The notes beneath the pieces were generated by a model, which made no database searches, had not been told where the DNA came from, and was given only the letters and a program-made list of their open reading frames with translations. Shown one piece after another: positions 36,040 through 45,143 of a DNA stretch of 64,000 bases; the stretch's first letter is position 1; each line of letters starts with the position of its first letter. The position numbers and the translations under genes were made by a program. Source of the DNA: Acinetobacter baretiae (GTDB lineage: Bacteria; Pseudomonadota; Gammaproteobacteria; Pseudomonadales; Moraxellaceae); NCBI RefSeq assembly GCF_015627105.1, contig NZ_VTDM01000004.1, positions 1 through 64,000 of the forward strand. Direction: 5' to 3'.

Positions 36040-36774
36040 ATGCAAAACATTAAAATACATGTCATTGATGTTGCAAACTCATCTCAAAACTACATTTGGC
36101 TGATTGAAAATCAAAATAATAAAAGCACGATCGTGATTGACCCTACCGAATCTGCATGCGTTCTCGATTACTGCGCTCAACACAAATTAGATATAGAACA
36201 AATTTGGCTTACTCATTGGCATCAAGACCATACTGGTGGACTATCGGGTTTACTTGAAGTGCATCAAGTTCCTGTATATGGCCCGATGTATGAACAGCAA
36301 AAAATTCCAATGATTACACATGCATTAAAAGATGGTGATAACTTTAATTTTGCTGACTTAGACATTGATGTAATTTATACGCCTGGGCATACACTCGGTC
36401 ATATTTGTTATTATATTTCCTCTATTGATTGTGCGTTTGTGGGCGACACTTTATTTGCTATGGGCTGTGGGCGTATTTTTGAAGGTACGCATCAAGACAT
36501 GTTCAACTCTTTACAACGTCTATCTGCGTTACCTACTCATACCAGCCTATATTGTGCTCATGAATATAGCTTATCCAATGCACAATTTGCTTTAACTATA
36601 GAACCCAATAATTTAATACTACAAGAGCGTGCTCAACACATAGAAGCTTTGCGTTTATTAAATCAAATCACTTTACCCACGACACTATCAGTAGAACTCG
36701 AAACCAATCCATTTTTACGTGTAGAGTCAGTTGAACTATTTAGTCAAATTCGTACATTAAAAGATCATTTTTAA
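36040..36774 (+). CDS. gloB: Hydroxyacylglutathione hydrolase (glyoxalase II)
   Basis: A 244-residue metallo-beta-lactamase-fold enzyme that hydrolyses S-lactoylglutathione in methylglyoxal detoxification. The metal motif is THWHQDHTGG, then TPGHTLGHICYY and FVGDTLFAMGCGRIFEG, and CAHEYSLSNAQFA as in GloB. AGGAACAATACG lies just before the ATG at 36040. The frame open upstream (35891) is not the gene. Confidence 0.94.
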   Translation: MQNIKIHVIDVANSSQNYIWLIENQNNKSTIVIDPTESACVLDYCAQHKLDIEQIWLTHWHQDHTGGLSGLLEVHQVPVYGPMYEQQKIPMITHALKDGDNFNFADLDIDVIYTPGHTLGHICYYISSIDCAFVGDTLFAMGCGRIFEGTHQDMFNSLQRLSALPTHTSLYCAHEYSLSNAQFALTIEPNNLILQERAQHIEALRLLNQITLPTTLSVELETNPFLRVESVELFSQIRTLKDHF

Positions 36775-36922
36775 ATGTGATCATGTAGATTTCCTCAAGG
36801 AAATACTCATTTCTTACAAAAGAGAAAAAAAATCACAATTATTATATCAATTCACCCTTTAAAAATACGTGAAATAGCCTTATAAAGAATTTAAGTCGGC
36901 AACATTAAAGGGCATTATTAAA

Positions 36923-37126
36923 ATGAAGAAAGTTGTTAAAGCAAAAAATTTAATTGCGTTTAAAATTTGGTTAGAAAACTTAGGCTATTCTGTTAAAAGC
37001 TTAACAGATAATCGTGGTTTTACCTTTAGTTTTAAAAAAGAGTACGGCCTTGTGACATGTGAGCTATCGGGTAATCCATTAGCCATGCAACTAGGCGAAG
37101 AGTTCGAAGACCATTTAAAAGCTTAA
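36923..37126 (+). CDS. Hypothetical protein, 67 residues
   Basis: A short basic-to-acidic protein (begins MKKVVKAKNLIAFKIWLENLG, ends EEFEDHLKA). I do not recognise a family. The clean ATG, gene-like codon use and 148-bp upstream spacer suggest it is real. Secondary structure looks like helix-strand-strand-helix. A small hairpin ATTTCC/GGAAAT at 36789-36804 separates it from gloB. Confidence 0.55.
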   Translation: MKKVVKAKNLIAFKIWLENLGYSVKSLTDNRGFTFSFKKEYGLVTCELSGNPLAMQLGEEFEDHLKA

Positions 37127-38336
37127 AGTATTGTTTTGGAAAATGCATTCGGATTATAAATAAGACACCGATTGCAGTAAACTAAATGTTTTTATAGATT
37201 AGCTTATTCATATTCAGGATAGATATAAAAAAGAATCACGGTATACCCTATACATCATGGCCTGTCAGATTTAAATGATATAAATACCTGCCTACATCAC
37301 ACCATCGCTGTTTAACCCGTGATTCAATACACATTCGACTTACACCTTTTCATCGTGTAACCATGACCTCACCCATCTTTGCTTTTTCAAGCCTGGATGT
37401 CTTTTTGAAAAAATATGCTTTTCTTACATTGAACAATTCCACTTCATATAAATCACAAAATTTACTTTTTAACCGTTCACAGTGATCTCTAAATACAACC
37501 ACTTTTATTTATGGCTGAATCACCAACAGGCTTGTCGCAGATAACGCGTAGAATTTATCAAAATGTAGATATTTACATGTGTAATCAAATATCTTTAGTG
37601 AAAGCATCTAATTGTTCATATAGCTAATCATACTAAAGCTTTGTATAGTCATCTTTAGTAATTTTTAGGTGTATGTAGTTTCGAGTAGTTTACCATATAA
37701 TGACCTAAACTTTCTAAGTTTATCTATATTAATCAAGTGAATCTTACTCATCACCCAAAAAAGCGCGCACAAGAAATATAAATAAGTTTATGTTTTATAT
37801 ACTCTCATTTAAATGAGAAGATTTTTCTTGATCTTATTACATAGCAAACAACACAATTTCACCTAAAAGATAAGTACACGTGACAGGAAATAGATGAGAT
37901 ATAAATATTCTTTATGGCTGAAAATATAAATGATTAAACAAGATTCAGGTTATTCATAGCAATATTTATCGTAGCGAAGGCTATCCAGCCCTTCTCAATC
38001 AAATGTAACTTCATCTTTTTGAAAAAAGACTCTAGACTGTATTTATTCAGATCACGAACCATAAATTTAACAATAAAAATATATTTAGTATTTACAGATA
38101 CAGTACACTCAACCACAAATACACATGAGTTTTAAAGTTAAATACAGAAGTGATACTTTGTCTCGAGTGTTTTTTATCATATTGACAGTAAAATCATTTA
38201 ATTAGCTAACTAGCGAACAACATTAACGTCTTTTTTAACTACGTTCTTCATTTTTACTTGTATATATGTTCTAACAGTTTTTATAGGAATAATTATTTTA
38301 ATTTGAAATTAAGGCAAACAAAGCGATAAAATTCAG
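37127..38336. other. 1.2-kb gene-poor region
   Basis: AT-rich DNA with no gene I can support. It contains a member of the second dispersed repeat pair (37586-37675) and the 16-bp palindrome TCTCATTTAAATGAGA (37803-37818) followed by ATTTTT. An open frame on the minus strand (37934-38116, 60 codons) has no family resemblance. It may be a graveyard of decayed genes or mobile DNA next to a tRNA cluster, a common integration site, but I see no integrase or att repeat. Confidence 0.6.
37586..37675. repeat. Second dispersed repeat, copy 2
   Basis: CATCTAATTGTTCATATAG and CTAATCATACTAAAGC match 19297-19330 almost fully. Upstream ATATTTAC-ATG and downstream AATTTTTAGG are weaker matches. Same orientation as copy 1. 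Confidence 0.6.
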
Positions 38337-38359
38337 ACACAAAAAAAGCAAGATGCTTT
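38337..38359 (-). terminator. Terminator of the tRNA operon
   Basis: On the minus strand AAAGCA-TCT-TGCTTT is followed by TTTTT. It lies 15 bp after the last tRNA. Confidence 0.75.
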
Positions 38360-38373
38360 ATCTTTCTTTTTAA

Positions 38374-38458
38374 TGGTGGGGATGAAGAGACTCGAACTCT
38401 TACACCTTGCGGCGCTGGAACCTAAATCCAGTGCGTCTACCAATTTCGCCACATCCCC
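38374..38458 (-). tRNA. tRNA-Leu (anticodon UAG)
   Basis: An 85-nt gene with encoded CCA. The acceptor stem is GGGGATG/CATCCCC, the long variable arm is typical of leucine tRNAs, and the loop TTTAGGT gives anticodon TAG, reading CUN codons. Last of three tRNAs in one leftward operon. Outside the acceptor stem it is identical to the Leu gene at 38557-38641. Confidence 0.96.
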
Positions 38459-38463
38459 AATCA

Positions 38464-38537
38464 TGGCAGAGGATAAAGGATTCGAACCTTTACGAACGGT
38501 TTTGGAGACCGTCATGCTACCATTACACCAATCCTCT
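38464..38537 (-). tRNA. tRNA-Trp (anticodon CCA)
   Basis: A 74-nt gene with encoded CCA and discriminator G. Acceptor AGAGGAT/ATCCTCT, anticodon stem ACGGT/ACCGT with loop CTCCAAA, so the anticodon is CCA. The loop could be misread as TCC (Gly), but U33 and the 7-base loop place CCA at 34-36. The D-arm is short. A second Trp tRNA elsewhere, for example near tuf, cannot be excluded. Confidence 0.88.
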
Positions 38538-38556
38538 ATAACACACTCTCATGTGT

Positions 38557-38641
38557 TGGTGGGGGCGAAGAGACTCGAACTCTTACACCTTGCGGCGCTG
38601 GAACCTAAATCCAGTGCGTCTACCAATTTCGCCACGCCCCC
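38557..38641 (-). tRNA. tRNA-Leu (anticodon UAG), second copy
   Basis: An 85-nt gene, first of the leftward operon. It equals the gene at 38374-38458 except in the acceptor stem, where GGGGGCG/CGCCCCC replaces GGGGATG/CATCCCC with both strands changed together. Confidence 0.96.
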
Positions 38642-38652
38642 AATGGCTGTGT

Positions 38653-38681
38653 ATAATATAGATAACCACTATACCTGACAA
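38653..38681 (-). promoter_or_regulatory. Promoter of the tRNA Leu-Trp-Leu operon
   Basis: TTGTCA (38681-38676), 17-bp spacer, TATTAT (38658-38653) on the minus strand. The start of transcription would fall about 5 bp before the first tRNA. Confidence 0.75.
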
Positions 38682-38733
38682 GCCTTTTTATTAAAAAAGT
38701 TTTTGCATGTGCAAATATCAATCAAAATAAAGA

Positions 38734-39543
38734 TTAATCTTCATGATTCATAGCAATTTGTTGATTTAATATACTTTTTAACTGTTTTAGTTTTTCCTTT
38801 CTTTTAAAAAGCGATTTTTCCAGCAGACAGTCCAATATCGGTTGAAGGGGTTCATACTTCATAGGTAGCGTATAAAAATAATGTTGACAGTGTATTACTG
38901 CCCAGTCTTGATAGCTTGAAGCAGATAATTTCTGCTCTGTCAGCCATTCATAAATTACAACACCTAAAGCATAAAAGTCGCTTTCTGCACTTTTTGATAC
39001 CCCATGAAATAATTCTGGTGCCATATATCTTGGAGTTGCATGTATTCCACTTAGTGGTGTATAAATATTAAAACTATGTTCAAAATCAATCATATAAATA
39101 TGATCTTCATCCATTAAAAAATGTTGTTTCTTAATATCACCATGCACATAGTCAAGTAAGTGTAATTCAAATAAAAGTTCGCACAGTGCTTTAATCGATT
39201 GTTGGATCTCATCTATATTTCGAGAAATAGATTGAAAATAATTTTTTTTATGAGGGAAAATTAAACCATAACCCTCATCTTCCATATTATTTAAATCCTT
39301 TAAATCAATCACTTGATGTGGTATGACGAATGGTTCATTTTTATGTATATTGTAAAAATGACATTCTCGTTTCCAACCATCGATATGTATTTGACTACAT
39401 ATTTTAACATCATTGAGTTTTTGGTATTTCAGCCAATAAACTTGCCCCTGTTGTACTACTTGATATAATTTTCGCCCATACTGCTCACTAGATTGTCGAT
39501 GATACGCTTGCATGGCATATGGTATATTGATGTCAAAATACAT
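38734..39543 (-). CDS. Small Ser/Thr-type protein kinase
   Basis: A 269-residue kinase fold. K39 and E60 could form the ATP salt bridge, and the catalytic loop is VHGDIKKQH (133-141). The metal-binding motif is DFE (153-155) instead of DFG, and APE is at 175-177, followed by ESDFYALGVVIYEWLTEQ. This looks active, with substitutions seen in bacterial and lipopolysaccharide/RIO-like kinases. It follows a patatin phospholipase with 5 bp between, so they are co-transcribed; lipid or stress signalling is possible, but nothing here proves it. Confidence 0.85.
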   Translation of the reverse strand: MYFDINIPYAMQAYHRQSSEQYGRKLYQVVQQGQVYWLKYQKLNDVKICSQIHIDGWKRECHFYNIHKNEPFVIPHQVIDLKDLNNMEDEGYGLIFPHKKNYFQSISRNIDEIQQSIKALCELLFELHLLDYVHGDIKKQHFLMDEDHIYMIDFEHSFNIYTPLSGIHATPRYMAPELFHGVSKSAESDFYALGVVIYEWLTEQKLSASSYQDWAVIHCQHYFYTLPMKYEPLQPILDCLLEKSLFKRKEKLKQLKSILNQQIAMNHED

Positions 39544-39548
39544 TTCAT

Positions 39549-41033
39549 TTAACTCATATACTGCTGCCGCTTTAAATCATCAATAATATGCTCAATCGTT
39601 TTGCCCACTCGTGCATACATTTCTATCATTGATAATTTAGGCCAAGTTGCACGCTCACCCTCTTTTTGAAGTTCTTTAAAAATTTCAGCACTTGGATTTT
39701 GTAATAAATAACGATAATGCCGTAAGCTGTACTGACCAATAATATTGATGTCACCATAATAATGCTGATCGACAATCCCATATCCATGATCGAGTAATCG
39801 TCTCATTTGAGGTACAGCTGCCACTCGCTCACGAGTAAAATCCATGACCCCTTTAGCAAGCAATTTGCCCTGTTGGCGTACAATTCGCTCAGGCCAACTG
39901 AGTAAATCTTGTCTATATCTTTCAACATCAGTTTGCATAAACGGAACAACGTGTGGATTCGCTTGACTCGCTATACTGTAATTCATGTTATATAGACGCG
40001 CCATCTTCTCTTGTGGGAAATCACTGCGTACACTTCCATCAACCCACTGTGTATCACCTAAAAATGCAACATGCTGACCATCATATCTTTTCGCCAACAA
40101 TTTGATAGGTGCAAATAAAATCGGCACTGCACAAGAAGCCAACACTGCACTCCAAATCAAAACATCTGGTGAGGTATATTGATTTAATAATTGTGGTTTT
40201 TGCGTTGCATCATAGGGTGCAACCGCGATATTTAAATGTAACCCAGATTTTTCATAAGCCTCGGAAAATGTTAAATCACCTAAATGTGCAATTAAAAATT
40301 TCTTGAGTGCTTCATTACTTGTAAAACCTGTCGGTTCTTTAAGTAACATTCTAAATGATTTAAATTGAAAAACATCACTAAATAAATTTTCACTTTGTGT
40401 CAGTAAATCAAGATTGTTTGCATCTATTGTACCCAATAAAGCAGCCATTACCGCCCCTGCACTTGAACCAGATAAAACATTAGGTAGTAAATCTTGCTCT
40501 TTAAGTGCTTTACACACACCACTATGAAACAACCCCAATGTTGCACCACCGGAAAACATTAAAGCAGGTTGGCCATAGGCCGTTTGACATGTTTCAAAAA
40601 ATTGCTGTTTTTTGATAAAGCTCATTTCGGAGTCAGGTAATAAGTGTATGTAACGTAAACATTCACTGACTTCAGCCACATATTCTTCAATGACCTGTTT
40701 TGTTCCTAAACGAGTCACAGAAAAAAGCATCGGATGACAAATATTGGCAATATCATAACTTAGCCCCTCTCGAAGTAAATGTATGACAGCCGAAATATGA
40801 TGTTGTGTTCTGTGTTGTTTTAAAGCATTCAGTCGGCTTAAAATTACTTCTGCATTAAAATAAGGAGATTGTAAATCATGCTTCCATGCCATAGCATCTG
40901 TACATTGATCAAGCTCAGAAGCGATGTGTTGCCACTGTGCATAGTTTTGTGCGCGAACTAACTGATGCTCTAGCTTTTTAATTTTAAAACTCTGTTGAAT
41001 ATTTGATCTATATTTCGACATCAAATCAAGCAT
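39549..41033 (-). CDS. Patatin-like phospholipase with DUF3336 N-terminus
   Basis: A 494-residue lipid hydrolase. A helical DUF3336-type region covers about 1-135. The patatin domain has the oxyanion glycines SGGATLGLFHSG (161-172), the nucleophile in GSSAG (S191) and the second catalytic residue in VDGSVRSD (D332). Such enzymes act on phospholipids or triacylglycerol, and fungal and plant relatives are lipid-droplet lipases, which would suit wax-storing Acinetobacter. Forms a two-gene unit with the kinase. Confidence 0.9.
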   Translation of the reverse strand: MLDLMSKYRSNIQQSFKIKKLEHQLVRAQNYAQWQHIASELDQCTDAMAWKHDLQSPYFNAEVILSRLNALKQHRTQHHISAVIHLLREGLSYDIANICHPMLFSVTRLGTKQVIEEYVAEVSECLRYIHLLPDSEMSFIKKQQFFETCQTAYGQPALMFSGGATLGLFHSGVCKALKEQDLLPNVLSGSSAGAVMAALLGTIDANNLDLLTQSENLFSDVFQFKSFRMLLKEPTGFTSNEALKKFLIAHLGDLTFSEAYEKSGLHLNIAVAPYDATQKPQLLNQYTSPDVLIWSAVLASCAVPILFAPIKLLAKRYDGQHVAFLGDTQWVDGSVRSDFPQEKMARLYNMNYSIASQANPHVVPFMQTDVERYRQDLLSWPERIVRQQGKLLAKGVMDFTRERVAAVPQMRRLLDHGYGIVDQHYYGDINIIGQYSLRHYRYLLQNPSAEIFKELQKEGERATWPKLSMIEMYARVGKTIEHIIDDLKRQQYMS

Positions 41034-41207
41034 AACTCACCCTAAACTCATGTTTATCAACCCAAAGCGACAGCTATGTTTTTTTATATTGTGACGTAAA
41101 TATAGCAGTTCTTTGTCAAAAAATCGTAAAGATTTTATTGTTCGTACCTATACTTTATAGCTAAAAAACGCCAAGATAGAAAAAATACTCTTTTGTTGGT
41201 TATAAGA

Positions 41208-42077
41208 ATGCAATTACAACTCCCTGATACCATCATCAACACTCTTTCAGATGTACTCAAAAGAATACAACAAACTTTACCAGAACTCCGCAAAGACACC
41301 GACTTTTCCGCCATTTCCTATCATTGGAAAAACAAACAACTTGTTCCTATTCATCAACCTAAAATGATTGCTTTAGATGATTTAAAAGGTATTGAGCGAC
41401 AAAAAGAGAAAATTATTCAAAATACGTTACAGTTTATTCATGGTTTACCTGCAAATGATATTTTATTAACAGGAGCACGGGGTACAGGAAAATCCTCCAT
41501 CGTCCGTGCACTATTACATCATTATCAAGATCAAGGGCTACGTTTAATTGAAATTGAACGTAATGATTTATCAGATTTACATTTAATTGAACAACAACTG
41601 ATTGGTCGCTCTGAACGCTATATTATTTACTGCGATGATTTAGCATTTAATGCAGAAGATGAAAACTATCGTAGCTTAAAAAGTGCTTTAGATGGCTCAT
41701 TACAATCCGGCAATAATCCATTTATTGTATATGCAACGAGCAATAGACGACACTTACTCCCAGAATTCATGCATGAAAATACACCTGTTACGCGTGTTGA
41801 TGTGCCCCAATATAATGAACTACACCCTCAAGAGGCCATTGAAGAAAAAATTTCACTCTCTGATCGTTTCGGATTATGGCTGTCTTTTTATCCAATGGAT
41901 CAAAATTTATATTTAGAGATTGTAGAACACTATCTACAAAAGTCAGGTCTTGCATATGATGAACTTGTAAGAGCTGAAGCATTAAGATGGTGTCAAAGCC
42001 GAGGACAACGTTCAGGACGTGCCGCATATCAGTTTTCTAAACATTGGGTGGGTATGCAACGACTCAATAAGCTTTGA
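41208..42077 (+). CDS. DUF815 AAA-type ATPase
   Basis: About 289 residues. Walker A is GARGTGKSSIVRALL, followed by YIIYCDDLAFNAED as a Walker B-like element and VYATSNRRHLLPEF as a sensor region, which is the DUF815 pattern. I use the ATG at 41208; a TTG five codons upstream is the alternative. Function in bacteria is unknown. It stands alone, divergent from the patatin gene. Confidence 0.88.
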   Translation: MQLQLPDTIINTLSDVLKRIQQTLPELRKDTDFSAISYHWKNKQLVPIHQPKMIALDDLKGIERQKEKIIQNTLQFIHGLPANDILLTGARGTGKSSIVRALLHHYQDQGLRLIEIERNDLSDLHLIEQQLIGRSERYIIYCDDLAFNAEDENYRSLKSALDGSLQSGNNPFIVYATSNRRHLLPEFMHENTPVTRVDVPQYNELHPQEAIEEKISLSDRFGLWLSFYPMDQNLYLEIVEHYLQKSGLAYDELVRAEALRWCQSRGQRSGRAAYQFSKHWVGMQRLNKL

Positions 42078-42095
42078 TTTCCACAACATCACAAT

Positions 42096-42126
42096 AAAAA
42101 GCCCCCGACAATGCGGAGGCTTTTTT
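42096..42126. terminator. Bidirectional terminator between the DUF815 gene and tkt
   Basis: GC-rich stem AAAAGCC-CCG/CGG-GGCTTTT, with T runs on both strands. It serves both convergent genes. Confidence 0.92.
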
Positions 42127-42139
42127 AAATCACATTACA

Positions 42140-44128
42140 TTAAGCAGTTAATGTTTTCACTGAATTTACAATTGCTTCAACAGTAATACCAAAATGCTCA
42201 AACAGTGCTTTTGCAGGTGCAGACTCACCGTAAGTGCTCATACCAATTACTTGACCATCTAAGCCAACAAATTTCCACCAATAATCAACATGGGCAGCTT
42301 CTACCGCAACACGAGCACGAATCTGAGATGGTAAAACAGCTTCACGATACTCAACATCTTGTTGCATAAACACTTCAGCACACGGCATAGAAACGACACG
42401 CACACCCTCTAATTGAGCATAAGCTTGCATTGCAAGATCAACTTCAGAACCTGTTGCAAGAATAATTGCTTGTAATTGACCTTTTTCTTCAGCCAATACA
42501 TAGCCACCTTTTGCAATATTTGCAATTTGTGCGTCTGTACGTGTTTGAAACGCTAAATTTTGACGAGATAAAATCAATGCAGATGGGCCATCTTTACGAA
42601 CTAAAGACGACTTCCAAGCCACAGCGGTTTCTACCGTATCGGCAGGACGCCATGTATTTAAATTTGGCGTATTACGTAAAGATGCGATTTGCTCAATCGG
42701 TTGATGTGTTGGGCCATCTTCACCCAAACCAATTGAATCATGCGTATATACATGAATAATACGTTGTTTCATGAGTGCAGACATACGCACAGCGTTACGT
42801 GCATATTCCATAAACATCAAAAATGTTGCGACATAAGGTACAAAGCCACCATGTAAAGCAACACCATTTGCAATAGCAGTCATACCAAACTCACGTACAC
42901 CATAGTATACGTAATTGCCTGCAGGATTGTTTTGCACCCCCTCACAACCCTTCCAAAGCGTTAAGTTTGATCCTGCTAAGTCAGCAGAACCACCCAAAAA
43001 TTCAGGCAATAACGGACCAAAAGCTTGTAGCGTATTTTGACTTGCTTTACGTGTTGCAATCGTTTCGGCTTTTTTTGCAGTTTCTGCAATAAATGCATCT
43101 GCCTGTTCAGCAAATGTCTGTGGCAAATCGCCATGTACACGGCGTAATAATTCAGCCGCTTCTACAGGATATTGCGATTCATATTTGGCAAACAATGCAT
43201 TCCATTGTGTTTCTGATTGCTGACCTTTTTCTTTCGCATCCCACTGCGCATATATATCTTCAGGAACTTCAAATGCAGGTGTATCCCAACCCAAAGCTTG
43301 GCGTGTCAGCGTAATTTCATCTGTTCCTAACGGCGCACCGTGGCTCGACTCTTTACCTTGTTTGTTTGGTGACCCCAAACCAATCACTGTTTTACATACC
43401 ACCAGTGTTGGTTTTTGTGTTTCTTGTCTTGCATCAATTGTTGCTTGACGAATGGCAGCATGGTCATGGCCATCAACATGAAGAACTTGCCAACCATATG
43501 CTTTGAAACGTTGGTCTGTATCATCACTAAACCAACCTTCAACCTCACCATCAATTGAAATGCCATTATCGTCATAATAAGCAATCAATTTACCTAAACC
43601 AAGTGTACCTGCCAATGAACATGCTTCATGAGAAACACCTTCCATCAAACAACCATCACCTAAAAACACATATGTAAAATGATCAACTACATTGAAATTT
43701 TCTTTATTAAATTGGGCTGCAAGTGTTTTTTCAGCCAATGCAAAACCAACAGCATTTGCAAGCCCTTGACCTAAAGGACCAGTCGTTGTTTCAATACCTG
43801 GCGCATAGCCTAATTCTGGATGACCTGGTGTTTTAGAATGTAACTGTCTAAATTGTTTTAGATCGTTTAAAGATAAATCGTAGCCTGTTAAATGAAGTAG
43901 TGCATATTGCAACATCGAGCCATGACCATTTGACAATACAAAACGGTCACGGTTCACCCACTGTGGATTCGTTGGGTTATGGTTAAAAAACTCACGCCAT
44001 ACAACATCAGCGATGTCTGCCATCCCCATTGGTGCACCAGGATGCCCCGAGTTCGCTTGTTGAACAGCATCCATAGCTAATACACGAATCGCATTGGCAA
44101 TACGACGTTCATTTAAAGGGGTTGTCAT
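42140..44128 (-). CDS. tkt: Transketolase
   Basis: A 662-residue thiamine-diphosphate enzyme of the pentose phosphate pathway, moving two-carbon units between sugar phosphates. [12 protein letters not shown] begins the substrate site, [14 protein letters not shown] binds TPP, and [16 protein letters not shown] lies in the pyrimidine domain. Length is standard. Single-gene unit with its own terminator. Confidence 0.97.
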   Translation of the reverse strand: MTTPLNERRIANAIRVLAMDAVQQANSGHPGAPMGMADIADVVWREFFNHNPTNPQWVNRDRFVLSNGHGSMLQYALLHLTGYDLSLNDLKQFRQLHSKTPGHPELGYAPGIETTTGPLGQGLANAVGFALAEKTLAAQFNKENFNVVDHFTYVFLGDGCLMEGVSHEACSLAGTLGLGKLIAYYDDNGISIDGEVEGWFSDDTDQRFKAYGWQVLHVDGHDHAAIRQATIDARQETQKPTLVVCKTVIGLGSPNKQGKESSHGAPLGTDEITLTRQALGWDTPAFEVPEDIYAQWDAKEKGQQSETQWNALFAKYESQYPVEAAELLRRVHGDLPQTFAEQADAFIAETAKKAETIATRKASQNTLQAFGPLLPEFLGGSADLAGSNLTLWKGCEGVQNNPAGNYVYYGVREFGMTAIANGVALHGGFVPYVATFLMFMEYARNAVRMSALMKQRIIHVYTHDSIGLGEDGPTHQPIEQIASLRNTPNLNTWRPADTVETAVAWKSSLVRKDGPSALILSRQNLAFQTRTDAQIANIAKGGYVLAEEKGQLQAIILATGSEVDLAMQAYAQLEGVRVVSMPCAEVFMQQDVEYREAVLPSQIRARVAVEAAHVDYWWKFVGLDGQVIGMSTYGESAPAKALFEHFGITVEAIVNSVKTLTA

Positions 44129-44423
44129 AGGTCAGATCCAAGAATAAATGGTAAAGAAAAAGAATAAGTATTCAAGCTGTGCGTATTGTCTTAAAAAAAA
44201 GCGACGGGGTAAAGGCTATAAGTCATGATTTATGTACGAAAAGGAGCTGTAACCCCATAAAATTCGCAATATGCCTGTTTTTTAGGCAAAAATATTTTTT
44301 TACGTTACAACTTCATAACAAGACTATTATGATCACCCAACAAACTCATAAACATAGACTAACAGCAAAAAATAAGACAACTTGCTAATATTATTATGAG
44401 TTTCATATATTTAAGGTATAACA

Positions 44424-44963
44424 ATGAAGATTAAAAAGATTATTTTCGTAGGGGCTACCCTTTTATCCGTTACTAGCTTAAGTGCAGTGACCAATGCAGC
44501 TGAAACAAGTGCAAACAACAGTGTTACACAAAGCATTTCGCAAGATTACCAAGAAATGAAAAAGTCTGCTACAACACATACTGAACATCTAAAAGATGAT
44601 GCAAAACAAGCATGGCATAAAGCTGAAGCAAAAACCGATGCAGCAGGCAATACAATTAAGAAAGATTCACATACAGTAGATACAGGTGCAAAAGATAAAT
44701 TTATCGAAGCAAAAGATGCAACCAAACACACTTACGATAAAAACAAGCACGCCATTGAAAAAACAACCAACGAAGGTAAAAAATACACGGCTGAAACATG
44801 GGATAAAACCAAAGCTGAAACTGCATCAAAATGGGACAAGAGCAAAGACTACACTGCTGACAAGTGGGGGAAAAGCAAAGAATATACCAAAGAAAAAACA
44901 GGAGAAATTAAAAAAGGTATGGATCATCAAGTCGACAGCCTAAAACAAACTTTTACCCCTTAA
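44424..44963 (+). CDS. Lysine-rich secreted LEA-like protein
   Basis: A 179-residue protein with a Sec signal peptide (cleavage likely after TNAA, near residue 26). The rest is hydrophilic, rich in Lys, Ala, Thr and Asp, and repeats 11-residue-like motifs such as ETWDKTKAETASKWDKSKDY. This resembles group-3 LEA or apolipoprotein-like amphipathic helices that protect proteins or membranes in drying or osmotic stress. The similarity is compositional, not a family hit I can name. It has its own terminator. Confidence 0.7.
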   Translation: MKIKKIIFVGATLLSVTSLSAVTNAAETSANNSVTQSISQDYQEMKKSATTHTEHLKDDAKQAWHKAEAKTDAAGNTIKKDSHTVDTGAKDKFIEAKDATKHTYDKNKHAIEKTTNEGKKYTAETWDKTKAETASKWDKSKDYTADKWGKSKEYTKEKTGEIKKGMDHQVDSLKQTFTP

Positions 44964-44973
44964 AATATAAAAT

Positions 44974-45006
44974 AAAAGCCTATTTGTTTTAAATAGGCTT
45001 TTATTT
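44974..45006 (+). terminator. Terminator of the LEA-like gene
   Basis: Stem AAAAGCCTATTT/AAATAGGCTTTT with a GTTTT loop, followed by ATTTC. Begins 10 bp after the stop. Confidence 0.9.
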
Positions 45007-45143
45007 CACCAAAATACTGAATAAAACTCAAATAATTATTTCTTTGCAAGAATTTTATTCAATTAGTGCAACTGCCCCTAGTGATTCTACTGAAGTCAAT
45101 GTAAAATGTTTGGTCTTTAAAAAATTACTGTTATAGGGCTTTC

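Noticed and set aside
35891-36103. Open frame overlapping the start of gloB
   Set aside because: It overlaps the conserved gloB start in another frame and lacks a family signature.
37934-38116. 60-codon open frame in the gene-poor region
   Set aside because: No similarity, no good start signal, AT-rich codons typical of chance frames.
38464-38537. tRNA-Gly (anticodon TCC)
   Set aside because: With a 7-base loop and U33 in place the anticodon reads CCA, hence Trp.
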